DNA of 55,866 bases from Archangium sp. (GTDB lineage Bacteria; Myxococcota; Myxococcia; Myxococcales; Myxococcaceae): assembly GCA_030695565.1 (NCBI GenBank), contig JAUYRZ010000050.1:1-55866 (forward strand), given 5' to 3'. The notes beneath the pieces are model-generated. The model ran no database searches. It was not told where the DNA came from and was given only the letters and a program-made list of their open reading frames with translations. Below, piece after piece: positions 26,496 through 35,779 of the stretch (within the stretch, counting starts at the first letter, position 1; the number at the start of each line of letters is the position of its first letter). The position numbers and the translations under genes are program-made.

Positions 26496-27413
26496 CTACT
26501 TCGGCTCGGCGCTCGGCAGGCGCGCATCGAGCACCTTCGCGAGGTCGGCCGGGAGCGGGCTCTCGACGCGGATGAAGTCACCCGTGATCGGGTGACGCAC
26601 ACCCAGCGAGACCGCGTGCAGGAAGAAGCGCTCGAGCCCTGGTTCTGCAGCACCGCCGTACAGCGAGTCACCGACGATCGGCGCGCCCACCGCTGCTAGA
26701 TGCGCACGCACCTGGTGCAGCACGCCGGTGATCAACTTCACGTCGACCAGCGCGTACGAGCCACGCCGCGCCCGCACGCTGAACTCGGTGATGGCCGGCC
26801 GGCCGTCGGGCATGCCGGGCACCACGTGATCGCCCGCATGGGTGAGCGGCACGTCGATGGTCCCTTCATCTGCCAGCGGGCCCTTCACCAACGCCAGGTA
26901 CTTCTTCTCGACCGCGCGCTCTTCCGAGAACGCCGCGCGCAGCTTCTCCCACGCGTCGCGGGTGCGAGCGGCCAGCAGCACGCCCGAGGTCTCCACGTCG
27001 AGGCGGTGACACAGCCCCGCTTCACGCGGATCGTCGCCGACCGAGCTCATCTCGGGGTACTTCGAGATCAACGCGTTGGCGACCGTGCCTTGTTCTCCCG
27101 GCTGCAGCGGCTGCGAAGGCACGCCGGCAGGCTTGTCGACGAACACCAGCGCTTCGTCCTCATGGAGGATTCCCACCACGAGGTTCGCGTCGGCGGTCGC
27201 CGCGGTCGAGGCCTGGGCTTCAGGCACGTCGATCTCCAGCGCGTCGCCAGCCGCCACCATCAGGCCCTTCTTGGCCTTCTTGTGGTTGATGCGCACCAGC
27301 CCGTCTTCGAAGAGCGCCTTCACGCGCGCCCGTGAGAGCCCGAGGGCCTCGCCCACGACGAGGTCGATCCGCTTACCAGCCGTCGTCAAATCAACCTTGA
27401 TGTCATGCCTCAT
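26496..27413 (-). CDS. RluA-family pseudouridine synthase with S4 domain
   Basis: 305 residues. An S4 RNA-binding domain ([26 protein letters not shown], residues about 10-70) precedes the RluA/RluD catalytic domain, with the catalytic Asp in [13 protein letters not shown] and [13 protein letters not shown]. It isomerises uridine in rRNA; RluD-like layout, but the exact site cannot be told by eye. The start overlaps the kinase stop (ATGA), an unusual coupling of a modification enzyme to a Ser/Thr kinase. Confidence 0.93.
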   Translation of the reverse strand: MRHDIKVDLTTAGKRIDLVVGEALGLSRARVKALFEDGLVRINHKKAKKGLMVAAGDALEIDVPEAQASTAATADANLVVGILHEDEALVFVDKPAGVPSQPLQPGEQGTVANALISKYPEMSSVGDDPREAGLCHRLDVETSGVLLAARTRDAWEKLRAAFSEERAVEKKYLALVKGPLADEGTIDVPLTHAGDHVVPGMPDGRPAITEFSVRARRGSYALVDVKLITGVLHQVRAHLAAVGAPIVGDSLYGGAAEPGLERFFLHAVSLGVRHPITGDFIRVESPLPADLAKVLDARLPSAEPK

Positions 27414-28582
27414 TCGATGAGGGCCTCGTACACCTCTTCGGCGGTCTGGAAACGATCATCAGGCTCTTTGCGAATCAATCGGTGCGCCACGCGCGAGAGC
27501 ACCCGGTCGCTGCGCGAGTTGAGCGCGCTGATGGGCGTCGCTTCGGTCTCCAGCACCTTCTGCCAGAGCTCGTACGGCGTGCGCGCCTCGAAAGGCGGCC
27601 GGCCCGCGAGCAGCTCGTAGAGGATCACGCCCAGCGAATAGAGATCGGTGCGGGTGTCGAGCTTCTCTCCGAGGATCTGCTCGGGCGCCATGTAGCGGAA
27701 GGTGCCCACCAGGCGGCCGTCGGCGGTCACCGCGCCGTCGTCGCTGATGTACTTGGCGAGGCCAAAGTCCATCAGGCGCACGGTGCGATCTTCATCGACC
27801 ATCACGTTCGAGGGCTTCAAGTCGCGATGAATGAGCCCGTAGCCGTGGATGTACGCGAGCGCCTCGCACAGCTGCAGCATGGCGTCCTTCAACCGGCCGA
27901 TGCGCTCGGGGGTGTTGAGCCGCTCCAACTCGCTCTCGCTGAGCTTGGCGCCGATGGGGCGCTCTTCGCTGGCCGGGAGATCCCAGGGCACCTTCAGCTC
28001 ACCCGACATGGAGACCGGCGTGTCCGGCTCATCGGCGAGATCGGCCCAGGCCCGCACCTGCTCGGGGCCCTCGATGAAGCGTTCGTCTTCGGAGAACTCC
28101 TCGCTGGGCGCCTCTTCACCGAACGCAGACAGATTGAACACGCCGCTGTTGGCGTCTTCATCTTCTTCATCCGCGTCAGAATCGTCTTCGCGCACCACGC
28201 CGGTCTCCGGGGACGAGCCCACGTGCCGATGGGCCGAGATCGCCCGGGCCAGGGCCGCGTCGCTGGCGAGATCTTCTTCGGCCAGCGCGAGGTAGTGGCG
28301 AAGCGTCAGCCCCTCCACCAGCTCCATCGCCAGATACGGGTAGCCCTGGAAGACGCCCGTGTCGTAGACCTTCACCACGTTGGGGTGCGACATGTGCTGC
28401 AGCGTCTCGAACTCGCGGGCGAGGCGGCGGGCGGCACGGGGATCGAGGGCGGGGCCGGTCGACAGGAGCTTGAGCGCGGCCACTTCGCCCGTGCGGCGAT
28501 CAATCGCACGATAGACGGTGCCCACGCCCCCGCTGCCGAGCGTCTCCAGCACACGGTACGGACCGATCACTTTGGGGGCCAT
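27410..28582 (-). CDS. Soluble Ser/Thr protein kinase with acidic insert
   Basis: 390 residues from the ATG at 28582; a longer upstream frame is rejected. Hanks-type motifs: [41 protein letters not shown]. All catalytic residues are present. Between the hinge ([14 protein letters not shown]) and helix alphaE lies an acidic, Ser-rich insert of about 115 residues with [15 protein letters not shown]. No membrane helix. It may be an autophosphorylation or docking segment (inference). Confidence 0.92.
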   Translation of the reverse strand: MAPKVIGPYRVLETLGSGGVGTVYRAIDRRTGEVAALKLLSTGPALDPRAARRLAREFETLQHMSHPNVVKVYDTGVFQGYPYLAMELVEGLTLRHYLALAEEDLASDAALARAISAHRHVGSSPETGVVREDDSDADEEDEDANSGVFNLSAFGEEAPSEEFSEDERFIEGPEQVRAWADLADEPDTPVSMSGELKVPWDLPASEERPIGAKLSESELERLNTPERIGRLKDAMLQLCEALAYIHGYGLIHRDLKPSNVMVDEDRTVRLMDFGLAKYISDDGAVTADGRLVGTFRYMAPEQILGEKLDTRTDLYSLGVILYELLAGRPPFEARTPYELWQKVLETEATPISALNSRSDRVLSRVAHRLIRKEPDDRFQTAEEVYEALIE

Positions 28583-28731
28583 TGCGCGCGCGGATGGTAG
28601 GGACGGGTGACCACGCGGGTCAAACGAAGTGGTGAATTGGAAATGTGGGGCTGCCCAGAAGAACCGCTCACCCTCATCAGGCGACCGTTCGAAGGGCGGC
28701 AGGAAGTGCGCGGACCCCGGCCGTGTCACTG

Positions 28732-28748
28732 TTGGCACACCCGAAGCA
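28732..28748 (+). promoter_or_regulatory. Possible sigma-54 -24/-12 promoter
   Basis: TTGGCACACCCGAAGCA has the GG-N10-GC spacing typical of sigma-54 promoters (GG at 28734-28735, GC at 28746-28747), about 65 bp before uppS. Consensus match is incomplete (AAGCA instead of TTGCA). Such matches arise by chance in GC-rich DNA. Confidence 0.3.
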
Positions 28749-28813
28749 GTTTCACACTCGACGGCGAGCCCCTTTCGGGTAGGTTGGCTCGCTCGCGGAA
28801 GCCGGTCGTATCG

Positions 28814-29593
28814 ATGGAATCAACCTCTGAACTCGAGAGTCGGCTGAAGACGCGCCCCCTGCCGCGGCACGTCGGCATCATCATGGACGGCAACGGCCGC
28901 TGGGCCGAGGGCCGGGGCCTGCCTCGCGTGGAGGGCCATCGCATCGGCTCCGACAGCGTGCGCGAGGTCACCCGCTGCGCCCGCAGGCTGGGGGTCGAAG
29001 CGCTCACCCTCTACGCTTTCTCTTCCCAGAACTGGGCCCGGCCCGCTGATGAAGTGGCCGCCTTGATGGATCTGCTGCGCGAGTACCTCCTCAAGGAGCG
29101 CGAGGAGATCTTGAGCAACGGCATTCGGCTCAACGCCATCGGCGAGCTCGACAAGTTGCCGAAGTACGTGCGCGAGCCGCTCGAAGAGATTCGAGAAGCC
29201 TCGAAGGCCAACACCGGCATGACCCTCACCCTCGCGCTCTCCTACGGCGGCCGGGACGAGCTGGTCTCCATGGCCCGGCGCATCGCCGAGCAGGCGCGCA
29301 GTGGTCAGCTCGAGCCTGCGGCGGTGAGCGAAGCCCTGGTCGACGCCCTGATGTGGACCTCGGGCCTGCCGCCGGTCGACCTGGTCATCCGCACCTCGGG
29401 TGAACGCCGGTTGTCGAACTTCATGCTCTGGCAGACCGCGTACGCCGAGCTCATCTTCTCCGAGATCCTCTGGCCTGATTTCAGGGCCCGCGAGCTGGTC
29501 GACTGCCTCGCCACGTTTCAACAGCGGGAGCGTCGCTTCGGCATGACCGGAGCCCAGGCGCAGACGCTGCCCTTCCGCAGAGCGAGTTCGTGA
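28814..29593 (+). CDS. uppS: Undecaprenyl diphosphate synthase UppS
   Basis: 259 residues from the ATG at 28814. Cis-prenyltransferase motifs: [13 protein letters not shown] (catalytic Asp, phosphate-binding Asn/Gly/Arg), FSSQNWARP, and [20 protein letters not shown]. It makes the C55 lipid carrier for peptidoglycan and O-antigen. It heads the uppS-cdsA-rseP group; the stop overlaps the cdsA start (GTGA). An in-frame upstream extension to 28607 lies in promoter DNA and is rejected. Confidence 0.96.
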   Translation: MESTSELESRLKTRPLPRHVGIIMDGNGRWAEGRGLPRVEGHRIGSDSVREVTRCARRLGVEALTLYAFSSQNWARPADEVAALMDLLREYLLKEREEILSNGIRLNAIGELDKLPKYVREPLEEIREASKANTGMTLTLALSYGGRDELVSMARRIAEQARSGQLEPAAVSEALVDALMWTSGLPPVDLVIRTSGERRLSNFMLWQTAYAELIFSEILWPDFRARELVDCLATFQQRERRFGMTGAQAQTLPFRRASS

Positions 29594-30423
29594 CGGACAA
29601 GAACAAGAACCTCCTCGTACGGGTGATCTCCGGGTTCACGCTGCTTCCCGGTGTTCTGTACCTGCTCTACCTGGGCGGTTGGTGGACGGCCGCCTTGCTG
29701 GGCTTCGCCGCGGGTGCCTGCGCCTGGGAGTACATCAGCATCACCCTCAAGGGCCCGTTCACCCCCGTGGCCGTGCTCACCGTGGGCATGGCGTCCGCGA
29801 TGCCCATGTTGCCCATCGCGGTGCCGCTGCACGCCAACGCGCTCATCTCGGGTGCCACCGGCATCGTCTTGTTCTCCGCGTGGGCGTGGCACCTGCTGCG
29901 GGGCCCGTTGCCCGAAGCACCGCTGCGCACCGCTCACCTGTTGATGGCCTTCATCTACGGCCACGGCGGTCTGACCGCGCTGGCGGCCCTGCGCCTGGTT
30001 CCGGACAATGGGCTGATGTGGGTGGTCTCGGCGCTGGTGATCACCTGGGGCAACGACACGATGGCGTACTTCGCCGGTCGCCTCTTCGGGAAGCACAAGC
30101 TCTACCCCGAGGTCAGCCCCAACAAGACCTGGGAGGGCTTCGCCGGCGGCTTCGTGGGCGCCATCGGCTTCCTCTTTTTGCAGCGCGCGTTTTTCTTCCC
30201 TCAGATGACGGTCGTCGATTGCTTCGTGCTCGGGGGGCTGGGCAGCTTGCTGGGCCCCGCGGGTGACCTCTGCGAGTCGATGCTCAAGCGCGCCTACAAC
30301 GTGAAGGACTCGGGCGTGATCATCCCCGGGCACGGCGGCATGCTCGATCGCATCGACGCGCTCATCTTCAACGCGCCGATGGTGTTCCTGTACGTGCAGT
30401 TCGTCCGGGGCGCTTTGGCCTGA
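29590..30423 (+). CDS. cdsA: Phosphatidate cytidylyltransferase CdsA
   Basis: 277 residues, polytopic, GTG start. Signature near the C-terminus: SPNKTWEGFAGG and the conserved GDLCESMLKRAYNVKDSGVIIPGHGGMLDRIDAL, with Mg-binding Asp residues. It converts phosphatidic acid and CTP to CDP-diacylglycerol. Between its stop and rseP are 47 bp, with a small 7-bp hairpin (30437-30456) and no T tract. dxr, often found here in Proteobacteria, is absent. Confidence 0.96.
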   Translation: MTDKNKNLLVRVISGFTLLPGVLYLLYLGGWWTAALLGFAAGACAWEYISITLKGPFTPVAVLTVGMASAMPMLPIAVPLHANALISGATGIVLFSAWAWHLLRGPLPEAPLRTAHLLMAFIYGHGGLTALAALRLVPDNGLMWVVSALVITWGNDTMAYFAGRLFGKHKLYPEVSPNKTWEGFAGGFVGAIGFLFLQRAFFFPQMTVVDCFVLGGLGSLLGPAGDLCESMLKRAYNVKDSGVIIPGHGGMLDRIDALIFNAPMVFLYVQFVRGALA

Positions 30424-30470
30424 CGAGCGCGGATGAAACCGGCGTCGCAGCCGGTTAACGTCCCCACCAC

Positions 30471-32102
30471 ATGGGCGCCTTTCAGAACGCGATCTACTTC
30501 GCCATCTTCCTGGGCGTCCTCGTCACCGTGCACGAGGCGGGACACTTCTTCGCGGCCAAGTGGGCCGGGGTGAAGGTGCTCAAGTTCTCCATCGGCTTCG
30601 GGCCCAGGCTCTTCAGCTTTCGGCGCGGCGAGACGGAGTACCAGATCGCTGCGTTGCCTCTGGGCGGCTTCGTGGCCATGGCCGGCCATCACCCCGGTGA
30701 AGACGTCGCTGAAGAAGATGCGGGGCGCACGTTCCTGGGGGCCGTGTGGTGGAAGCGGGTGATCATTCTGCTCGCGGGCCCCATGGCGAACCTGGTGTTC
30801 CCGATCATCGCGTTGTTCTTCGTCTACCTGGGCGACTCCACCGAGTTCACCCCGCGCGTCGGTGCGGTCGAGCCTGGGTCTCCTGCGGCGGTGGCAGGGC
30901 TGCGCCCGGGGGATCTGATCCTCAGCATCGATGGCACTCCGATTCGCACCTTCACCGAGCTGTCGAAGATCGCCGCGGCCAGCGCCGACAAGGAGCTCGC
31001 GCTGGTGGTCGATCGCGCCGGCAAGCAGGAGTCGTTGCGCGTCACGCCTTCGAACGTCGAGACCCTCGGGATGATCGAGATCTCCCGGAAGGGGCGCATC
31101 GGCATCTCGCTGGCGGAGCAGGCGGCGGTGCTGGGGGTGCCCGCGGGTTCGGCGGTGGAGAGCGCGGGGCTGCGCACGTTCGATCGGGTCATTCAGCTCG
31201 ACGACGAGCCGGTGCGTACGGCGCGTGAGCTCGAGCTGGCCCTCGAGAAGGCGACCGGGCCGGTGAAGTTGAAGGTGGTGCGGTTCTCCGCGCTGCACGA
31301 CGGCCTGGTGCTGCCGGAGATCGTCGAGGCAGAACTGCCGGTCGGTGAAGGCACGGGCCTCGCTCGCATCGGGGCTGAAGGCGGCGACGCGTACGTGTGG
31401 GAGGTGCGGCCCAATACGCCCGCCGCTGCGCTGGGCATCAAGGTGGGCGACCGGTTCACCGCCGTGAGCGGGCAACAGGTGCACTCGGTCGGCGCGGTGG
31501 AAGATCGCATGGCGCTGGCTCGTAAACGCCAGGTCGACATCGAGTGGCGCTCAGGCGGGGAGAAACACACCGCCGCGGTCGGGCCGTTCGTGCCGGAAGG
31601 CAACGCGAAGTACTGCATGGCGCCGACGGATTTCGGCGTGCGCTTCGGTGCGCCGGGGCTGCCCATGGCACCGATCGCGGGCGATACGATCACGCTGCAC
31701 TTCGGGCCGGTGGAGGCGTTGGGCGCGAGTTTGAAGAAGCTGCCGGAAGGCATCATGTTGATCGGGCGCATCCTGGCCAAGCTGCCCACGGGTGAAGTGC
31801 CGCTCGAGTCGATGGGTGGGCCGGTGCAGATCTTCCAGGTCGCCTCTCAGACGGCAGAGGCGGGGCTGGGCGCGTTCTTGAGCGCGATGGCGATCGTCTC
31901 GGTCAACCTGGCCCTGGTGAACCTGTTGCCCATTCCGATCCTCGATGGGTTCGGCATTCTGACCGCGCTGTGGGAAGCGGTGCGGCGGCGCCCGGTGCCG
32001 ATGCGGGCCCGCGAGATCGCGACCTATTTCGGCTTCGCAGTGCTGGCGCTGTTGATGGTGGTGGCCTTCAGAAACGACATCGCAAGACTGCTCTTCTGCT
32101 GA
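30471..32102 (+). CDS. rseP: Site-2 intramembrane metalloprotease RseP
   Basis: 543 residues, longer than E. coli RseP (about 450). Zinc motif HEAGH at residues 21-25 in the first helix and the second metal motif NLLPIPILDGFG near residue 490. Several PDZ-like segments lie between (GSPAAVAGLRPGDLILSIDG, GSAVESAGLRTFDRVIQL, NTPAAALGIKVGDRFTAV), i.e. three rather than two. It cleaves anti-sigma factors in the membrane. Downstream lies a repeat copy. Confidence 0.95.
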   Translation: MGAFQNAIYFAIFLGVLVTVHEAGHFFAAKWAGVKVLKFSIGFGPRLFSFRRGETEYQIAALPLGGFVAMAGHHPGEDVAEEDAGRTFLGAVWWKRVIILLAGPMANLVFPIIALFFVYLGDSTEFTPRVGAVEPGSPAAVAGLRPGDLILSIDGTPIRTFTELSKIAAASADKELALVVDRAGKQESLRVTPSNVETLGMIEISRKGRIGISLAEQAAVLGVPAGSAVESAGLRTFDRVIQLDDEPVRTARELELALEKATGPVKLKVVRFSALHDGLVLPEIVEAELPVGEGTGLARIGAEGGDAYVWEVRPNTPAAALGIKVGDRFTAVSGQQVHSVGAVEDRMALARKRQVDIEWRSGGEKHTAAVGPFVPEGNAKYCMAPTDFGVRFGAPGLPMAPIAGDTITLHFGPVEALGASLKKLPEGIMLIGRILAKLPTGEVPLESMGGPVQIFQVASQTAEAGLGAFLSAMAIVSVNLALVNLLPIPILDGFGILTALWEAVRRRPVPMRAREIATYFGFAVLALLMVVAFRNDIARLLFC

Positions 32103-32103
32103 A

Positions 32104-32150
32104 GCCCCCTCTCCCTGCGCGAGCGGGGAGAGGGTTGGGGTGAGGGGCCC
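32104..32150. repeat. GC-rich palindromic repeat, well-preserved copy
   Basis: CCCCCTCTCCC ... GGGGAGAGGG then GGGGTGAGGGG, two bases after the rseP stop. Confidence 0.8.
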
Positions 32151-32209
32151 GTCTCCGGCGCTCGAACGCGAAGGGCTTTCCGTCCGCCTCTCCGATAAAG
32201 GCACCCGCA

Positions 32210-32956
32210 GTGATCCTCTCTCTCGACTGTTCGACGCTGACCCTCTCGCTCGCGCTGCTGCGCGCCGATGGGACTCTGCTCGAGCACCGTCTCGTGGGGC
32301 CTCCGCAGCGTCAGAGTGAGATCCTGCCCGGAGAGATCGAAGCGATCCTGAAGGCACAAGGTCACACGCTCCAGGACGTGACGGGCTTCGTCGTCGGGCT
32401 GGGCCCGGGCAGCTTCACCGGTCTGCGCATTGGGCTCGCCACGGCGAAGGGCCTCGCTTACGCGCTCAAGGTGCCCATCGCGGGTGTGTCGTCGCTTGCG
32501 GCGCTCGCGCTCGAGGGTCCCTTTGATACTGAGCTCTTCTGCTGCGCCGTCGTGAAGAAGGGTGAGTTGTATGTGGGGCGGTACACGCGCTCGGCCCCTC
32601 ACCCCGACCCTCTCCCCGCTTTGCAGGGAGAGGGAGTTCCTGAGATTTCGATGACGCTCGCTCAGGTCGCCGAGGCGCTGAAGGCTTCACCCAACGCCCG
32701 CATGATCGGCCCCGCGTTGACTGATTGGCGCGCACCCCTCGAAGCGCTCGGTGTTCCCGCGGCGAGTTTTCTTCCCGGCCCGCTCGTGCCCTCCGCCGTC
32801 TGCCTCGCGCGTCTGGCCACCATCCCCACCACCTTCAGCGCAGAAGCGCTCTACGCCCTCGAACCGCACTACATCCGCGGCTCGGGCGCTGAAGAGAACC
32901 CGAAGTTCCCACCGCTCCCCGGCGTCGAGCCGAAGGCGCGCCTGAAAGAGGACTGA
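32210..32956 (+). CDS. tsaB: TsaB, tRNA threonylcarbamoyladenosine synthesis scaffold
   Basis: 248 residues from a GTG start. ASKHA fold: LSLDCSTLTLSLAL, GLGPGSFTGLRIGLATAKGLA and GVSSLAALA are conserved. TsaB partners TsaD and TsaE to make t6A37 in ANN-decoding tRNAs. Unusual: residues PHPDPLPALQGEG in the middle are encoded by an in-frame copy of the palindromic repeat (about 32596-32637). The gene after it starts one base downstream of the stop. Confidence 0.92.
   Translation: MILSLDCSTLTLSLALLRADGTLLEHRLVGPPQRQSEILPGEIEAILKAQGHTLQDVTGFVVGLGPGSFTGLRIGLATAKGLAYALKVPIAGVSSLAALALEGPFDTELFCCAVVKKGELYVGRYTRSAPHPDPLPALQGEGVPEISMTLAQVAEALKASPNARMIGPALTDWRAPLEALGVPAASFLPGPLVPSAVCLARLATIPTTFSAEALYALEPHYIRGSGAEENPKFPPLPGVEPKARLKED
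32596..32637. repeat. Palindromic repeat inside tsaB coding sequence
   Basis: CCCCTCACCCCGACCCTCTC with the right arm GCAGGGAGAGGG, read in frame as PHPDPLPALQGEG. It is the only family copy in this window lying inside a coding region. Confidence 0.85.
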
Positions 32957-32957
32957 C

Positions 32958-33959
32958 ATGTCCGATCCCGTCATCGCCGTCGTTGGTGCCAGTGGCACCG
33001 TCGGCCGCCAGATCATCGCCTCGTTGCAGCTCCACGACGTCGAGCCCGATCAGGTTCGCTTCTTCTCGAGCGAACGCTCTGAAGCAGAAGAGCTCGAGTA
33101 CGAAGAAGAGACGCTCCCCACCGAGAAGCCGGGCCCCGATGCGTTCCGCGGCGTGCAGGCGGTGATCCTCGCCACGCCGCCCGATGTCGCGCGAAGGCTC
33201 GGTCAGCAAGCGCAGCAACAAGGTGCGTGGGTGGTCGATCTCTCCGGCGCCTACCGCGTCGACACCACCGTGCCGCTCGTCGCGCCGGGCGTGAATGACG
33301 GCGTGCTCGATCGCCCGTTTGCCGGCCGCATCGTGGCCATCGCGAACCCCGCCACCCAGGCGCTGCTCTCCGTGCTCGCCCCGTTGCGCGCGAAGTTCGG
33401 GCTGGTCTTCGCCGACGTGACCATGCTCTTCGGCACCGCCTCCCGAGGTCAGGAAGGCCAGGAGCAGCTCTCGAAACAGACCGCCGCGTTGATGAACGGC
33501 AAGGACCCCGAGGTCGACGTCTTCCCGCACCGCATCGGCTTCAACGTCATCCCCGCGATGGGTGGTTTCGAAGGGCCCCTGTGCGATGCCGAGCGCCACG
33601 TGCTGGTGGAAGCCGCGCGCATCTGGAGCGGCGACGCGCTGCCCGCGCTCACCGCCACCGCGCTGACCGTGCCGACCTACCACGGCCTGACCCTGGTGCT
33701 CTCCGCGCACCTGGGCCGGCCTGTCGATGCCGATGGCATCCGCGCGCTGCTCAAAGAAGAGCCCGGCCTCAAGCTGCTCGACGATCCGGCGCAGAACATC
33801 TACCCGATGCCCATGCTCACCACCGACGACGCCACCACCCACGTGGGCCGTGTGCGCGCGCTGGGAACCCGGGTTCAGCTGGTCGCCGCCACCGACAACG
33901 TCTTCCGGGCCGCTGACACCGCCGTCGACCTCGCGCTCAAACTCGCCAACCGCACGTGA
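32958..33959 (+). CDS. Aspartate-semialdehyde-dehydrogenase-like protein lacking the catalytic Cys
   Basis: 333 residues. N-terminal Rossmann VVGASGTVGRQIIASL, central VVDLSGAYR, and C-terminal IGFNVIPAMGGFEG place it in the ASADH family (USG-1-like branch suspected). In active enzymes a Cys follows the conserved Asn-Pro (NPNCST); here near residue 130 it reads ANPATQALLS. The only Cys in the chain is in GPLCDAERH. It is therefore probably not an active dehydrogenase; a binding or structural role is inferred. It is one base from tsaB. Confidence 0.85.
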   Translation: MSDPVIAVVGASGTVGRQIIASLQLHDVEPDQVRFFSSERSEAEELEYEEETLPTEKPGPDAFRGVQAVILATPPDVARRLGQQAQQQGAWVVDLSGAYRVDTTVPLVAPGVNDGVLDRPFAGRIVAIANPATQALLSVLAPLRAKFGLVFADVTMLFGTASRGQEGQEQLSKQTAALMNGKDPEVDVFPHRIGFNVIPAMGGFEGPLCDAERHVLVEAARIWSGDALPALTATALTVPTYHGLTLVLSAHLGRPVDADGIRALLKEEPGLKLLDDPAQNIYPMPMLTTDDATTHVGRVRALGTRVQLVAATDNVFRAADTAVDLALKLANRT

Positions 33960-34064
33960 CAAAATGTCAGCAGTTCGGGCAGCCTCGAACGCGAATCGTG
34001 TGTAGTTTCAGCGGCTTGAATGGGCTTGTCGGTGGCCTTCAACTTGCTCAAAAGTGAGCCCCTC

Positions 34065-35009
34065 ATGACGCTGCGTCTCGCCACACTGTGTTCGTTTCTC
34101 GTCGGCTCGGTTGCGCTCGCGCAGAACACGACGCTCAGTCCTCAGATCTCCATTACCCGGGTCGACGATCCGAACATCGACACGTACACGTTTGGCGCTG
34201 CCAACTGCAACGACACGATCACCCTGCGCTGGTCGAACACGCTCCTCATTCCCACCACCGCCTGCGGTGCGCCCCCTTTGAAGCTGTGGTCGACCTCCGG
34301 CGAGTGTCAGAAAGAGCCTGGCACCAGTGATGTGCGGTATTCCGAAGTGCCTTCGTTGACGTTCAGCTCGATCCGACAGGGCAGCTTCACGGTGAAGATC
34401 TCCGAGTTGCCCGACTTCAAGAACACCACCACCGCCGACGGCGGCATGTTGCAGGCCTGTGGCGGCGCCGAACAGTTCACCAAGACGCATCGCGTGTGCG
34501 GCAGTGTGGAGTACGCGATCAACACTGGCATCGGGTGCGGCACCCCGACGTTCCAGGCCGCGACGCCGTTCAAGCTCGTCTACGACACACAGCCCCCCAC
34601 GGCGCCGGTGATCACCGGCGACACCGCGCAGGATCAGGCTGTGAAGTTGAACTTCACAGTCGACTCCGACACGACCACCGTGTTGCTCGAGGTCAAGGGC
34701 CCCACCGATGCCGACTATGTCCAGATCGCCCAGGGTGCTTCCAGCAACCTCTCCGTCCGCGGCGACGGCCTCCAGAACAACGTCTTGTACTCGGTGCGGC
34801 TGCGCGCCAGCGACGCGGCTGGCAACGTGAGCGAGCCTTCCGTCGAGATCGAGATGAGGCCCATCAAAACCATCGGCTTCTTCGGTGTGTGGGGTCAGGC
34901 CGGCGGCACGGAGGCAGGCGGTTGCTCCACCAGCGCCGGCATCATGCCGCTGCTGCTGCTGGCCTTTGCCTTCCGTCGAGCGCGCAAGCAGGTAAGGAAG
35001 GACTCCTGA
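34065..35009 (+). CDS. Fibronectin-III-like exported protein with MYXO-CTERM-type anchor
   Basis: 314 residues from the ATG at 34065, with signal peptide MTLRLATLCSFLVGSVALAQ. A beta-rich region follows, and about residues 185-280 (PPTAPVITGD ... YSVRLRASDAAGNVSEPSV) look like a fibronectin type III domain. The C-terminus GGCSTSAGIMPLLLLAFAFRRARK is a Cys, hydrophobic helix, Arg cluster: the MYXO-CTERM layout processed by a myxosortase-type rhomboid peptidase. It appears to match the NCBI MXAN_2561-type family, paired with the next gene. Confidence 0.85.
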   Translation: MTLRLATLCSFLVGSVALAQNTTLSPQISITRVDDPNIDTYTFGAANCNDTITLRWSNTLLIPTTACGAPPLKLWSTSGECQKEPGTSDVRYSEVPSLTFSSIRQGSFTVKISELPDFKNTTTADGGMLQACGGAEQFTKTHRVCGSVEYAINTGIGCGTPTFQAATPFKLVYDTQPPTAPVITGDTAQDQAVKLNFTVDSDTTTVLLEVKGPTDADYVQIAQGASSNLSVRGDGLQNNVLYSVRLRASDAAGNVSEPSVEIEMRPIKTIGFFGVWGQAGGTEAGGCSTSAGIMPLLLLAFAFRRARKQVRKDS

Positions 35010-35011
35010 AC

Positions 35012-35779
35012 ATGAAGACCTCACTCACCATCGCCTGTGCCCTGTTCGCCTCGGTGGCTTCCGCCCAGGGCCTCGAGCTGAGCGGCGCGAACCCCGCCTT
35101 CGAGATCGCCGGAGCCAAGAAGGCCCTCGAGTCACCCCGCACCATGTTTCTCGAGGTGAAGCTCTCTCCGTTCACGCCGCTGCTCGACCGCCCGTTCCTG
35201 AGCCGTGAGGAGGCCCAGCGCCCCTACTACACGGTGTACGGCGGTGGCCCGATGTTGCTGGGCGAGCTCGAGGTCGACTACCAGTTCTTCCAGAAGTTCG
35301 GCTCGCTCGCGGGCGCCGTGTCGCTCGGCTACGCGGAGAAGTACGGCCGCTCGCTCGACGCGGTGACCATGCAGCGCGTGGAGCAGAGCACGGGCCTGCA
35401 CATCGTGCCCATCAAGGCGCTGCTGGTGTACCGCTTCGATTGGGCCAAGCAGAAGTTCCACATCCCCCTGGTGCCCTACGCGAAGGGCGCCTTCGTGATG
35501 ATGCCGTGGTGGGTGACCAACGGCAGCAAGATCGAGATCGACGGCACCGAGCGCGGTGAAGGCGTGAAGTTCGGTTTCGCGGGCGTGCTGGGTCTCTCGC
35601 TCGAGCTCGACTTCATCGACCAGCGGCTGGCGCGCGACTTCGACAGCAGCGTGGGCGTGAACCACACGTACATCTTCGCCGAAGGCACCATCCAGGAGAT
35701 GAACCTGTTCGACCCGGTTCCGTTCGGGTGGGACCTCAGCTCCGCGCACTTCATGTTCGGTCTGGGCTTCGAGTTCTGA
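35012..35779 (+). CDS. Outer-membrane beta-barrel protein (MXAN_2562-like)
   Basis: 255 residues from the ATG at 35012, two bases after the MYXO-CTERM gene. Signal peptide MKTSLTIACALFASVASA. The mature chain has alternating amphipathic strands (YYTVYGGGPMLLGELEVDYQF, LVPYAKGAFVMMPWW) and ends in SSAHFMFGLGFEF with the terminal Phe typical of outer-membrane proteins. Family naming by gene order (MXAN_2561/2562) is from memory. Confidence 0.83.
   Translation: MKTSLTIACALFASVASAQGLELSGANPAFEIAGAKKALESPRTMFLEVKLSPFTPLLDRPFLSREEAQRPYYTVYGGGPMLLGELEVDYQFFQKFGSLAGAVSLGYAEKYGRSLDAVTMQRVEQSTGLHIVPIKALLVYRFDWAKQKFHIPLVPYAKGAFVMMPWWVTNGSKIEIDGTERGEGVKFGFAGVLGLSLELDFIDQRLARDFDSSVGVNHTYIFAEGTIQEMNLFDPVPFGWDLSSAHFMFGLGFEF

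Noticed and set aside
28607-28813. Upstream in-frame extension of uppS
   Set aside because: Lies in intergenic DNA with a promoter-like site; the protein begins naturally at 28814.
30437-30456. Hairpin AACCGGC/GCCGGTT between cdsA and rseP considered as a terminator
   Set aside because: Only 7 bp with no T tract, and the genes look co-transcribed.
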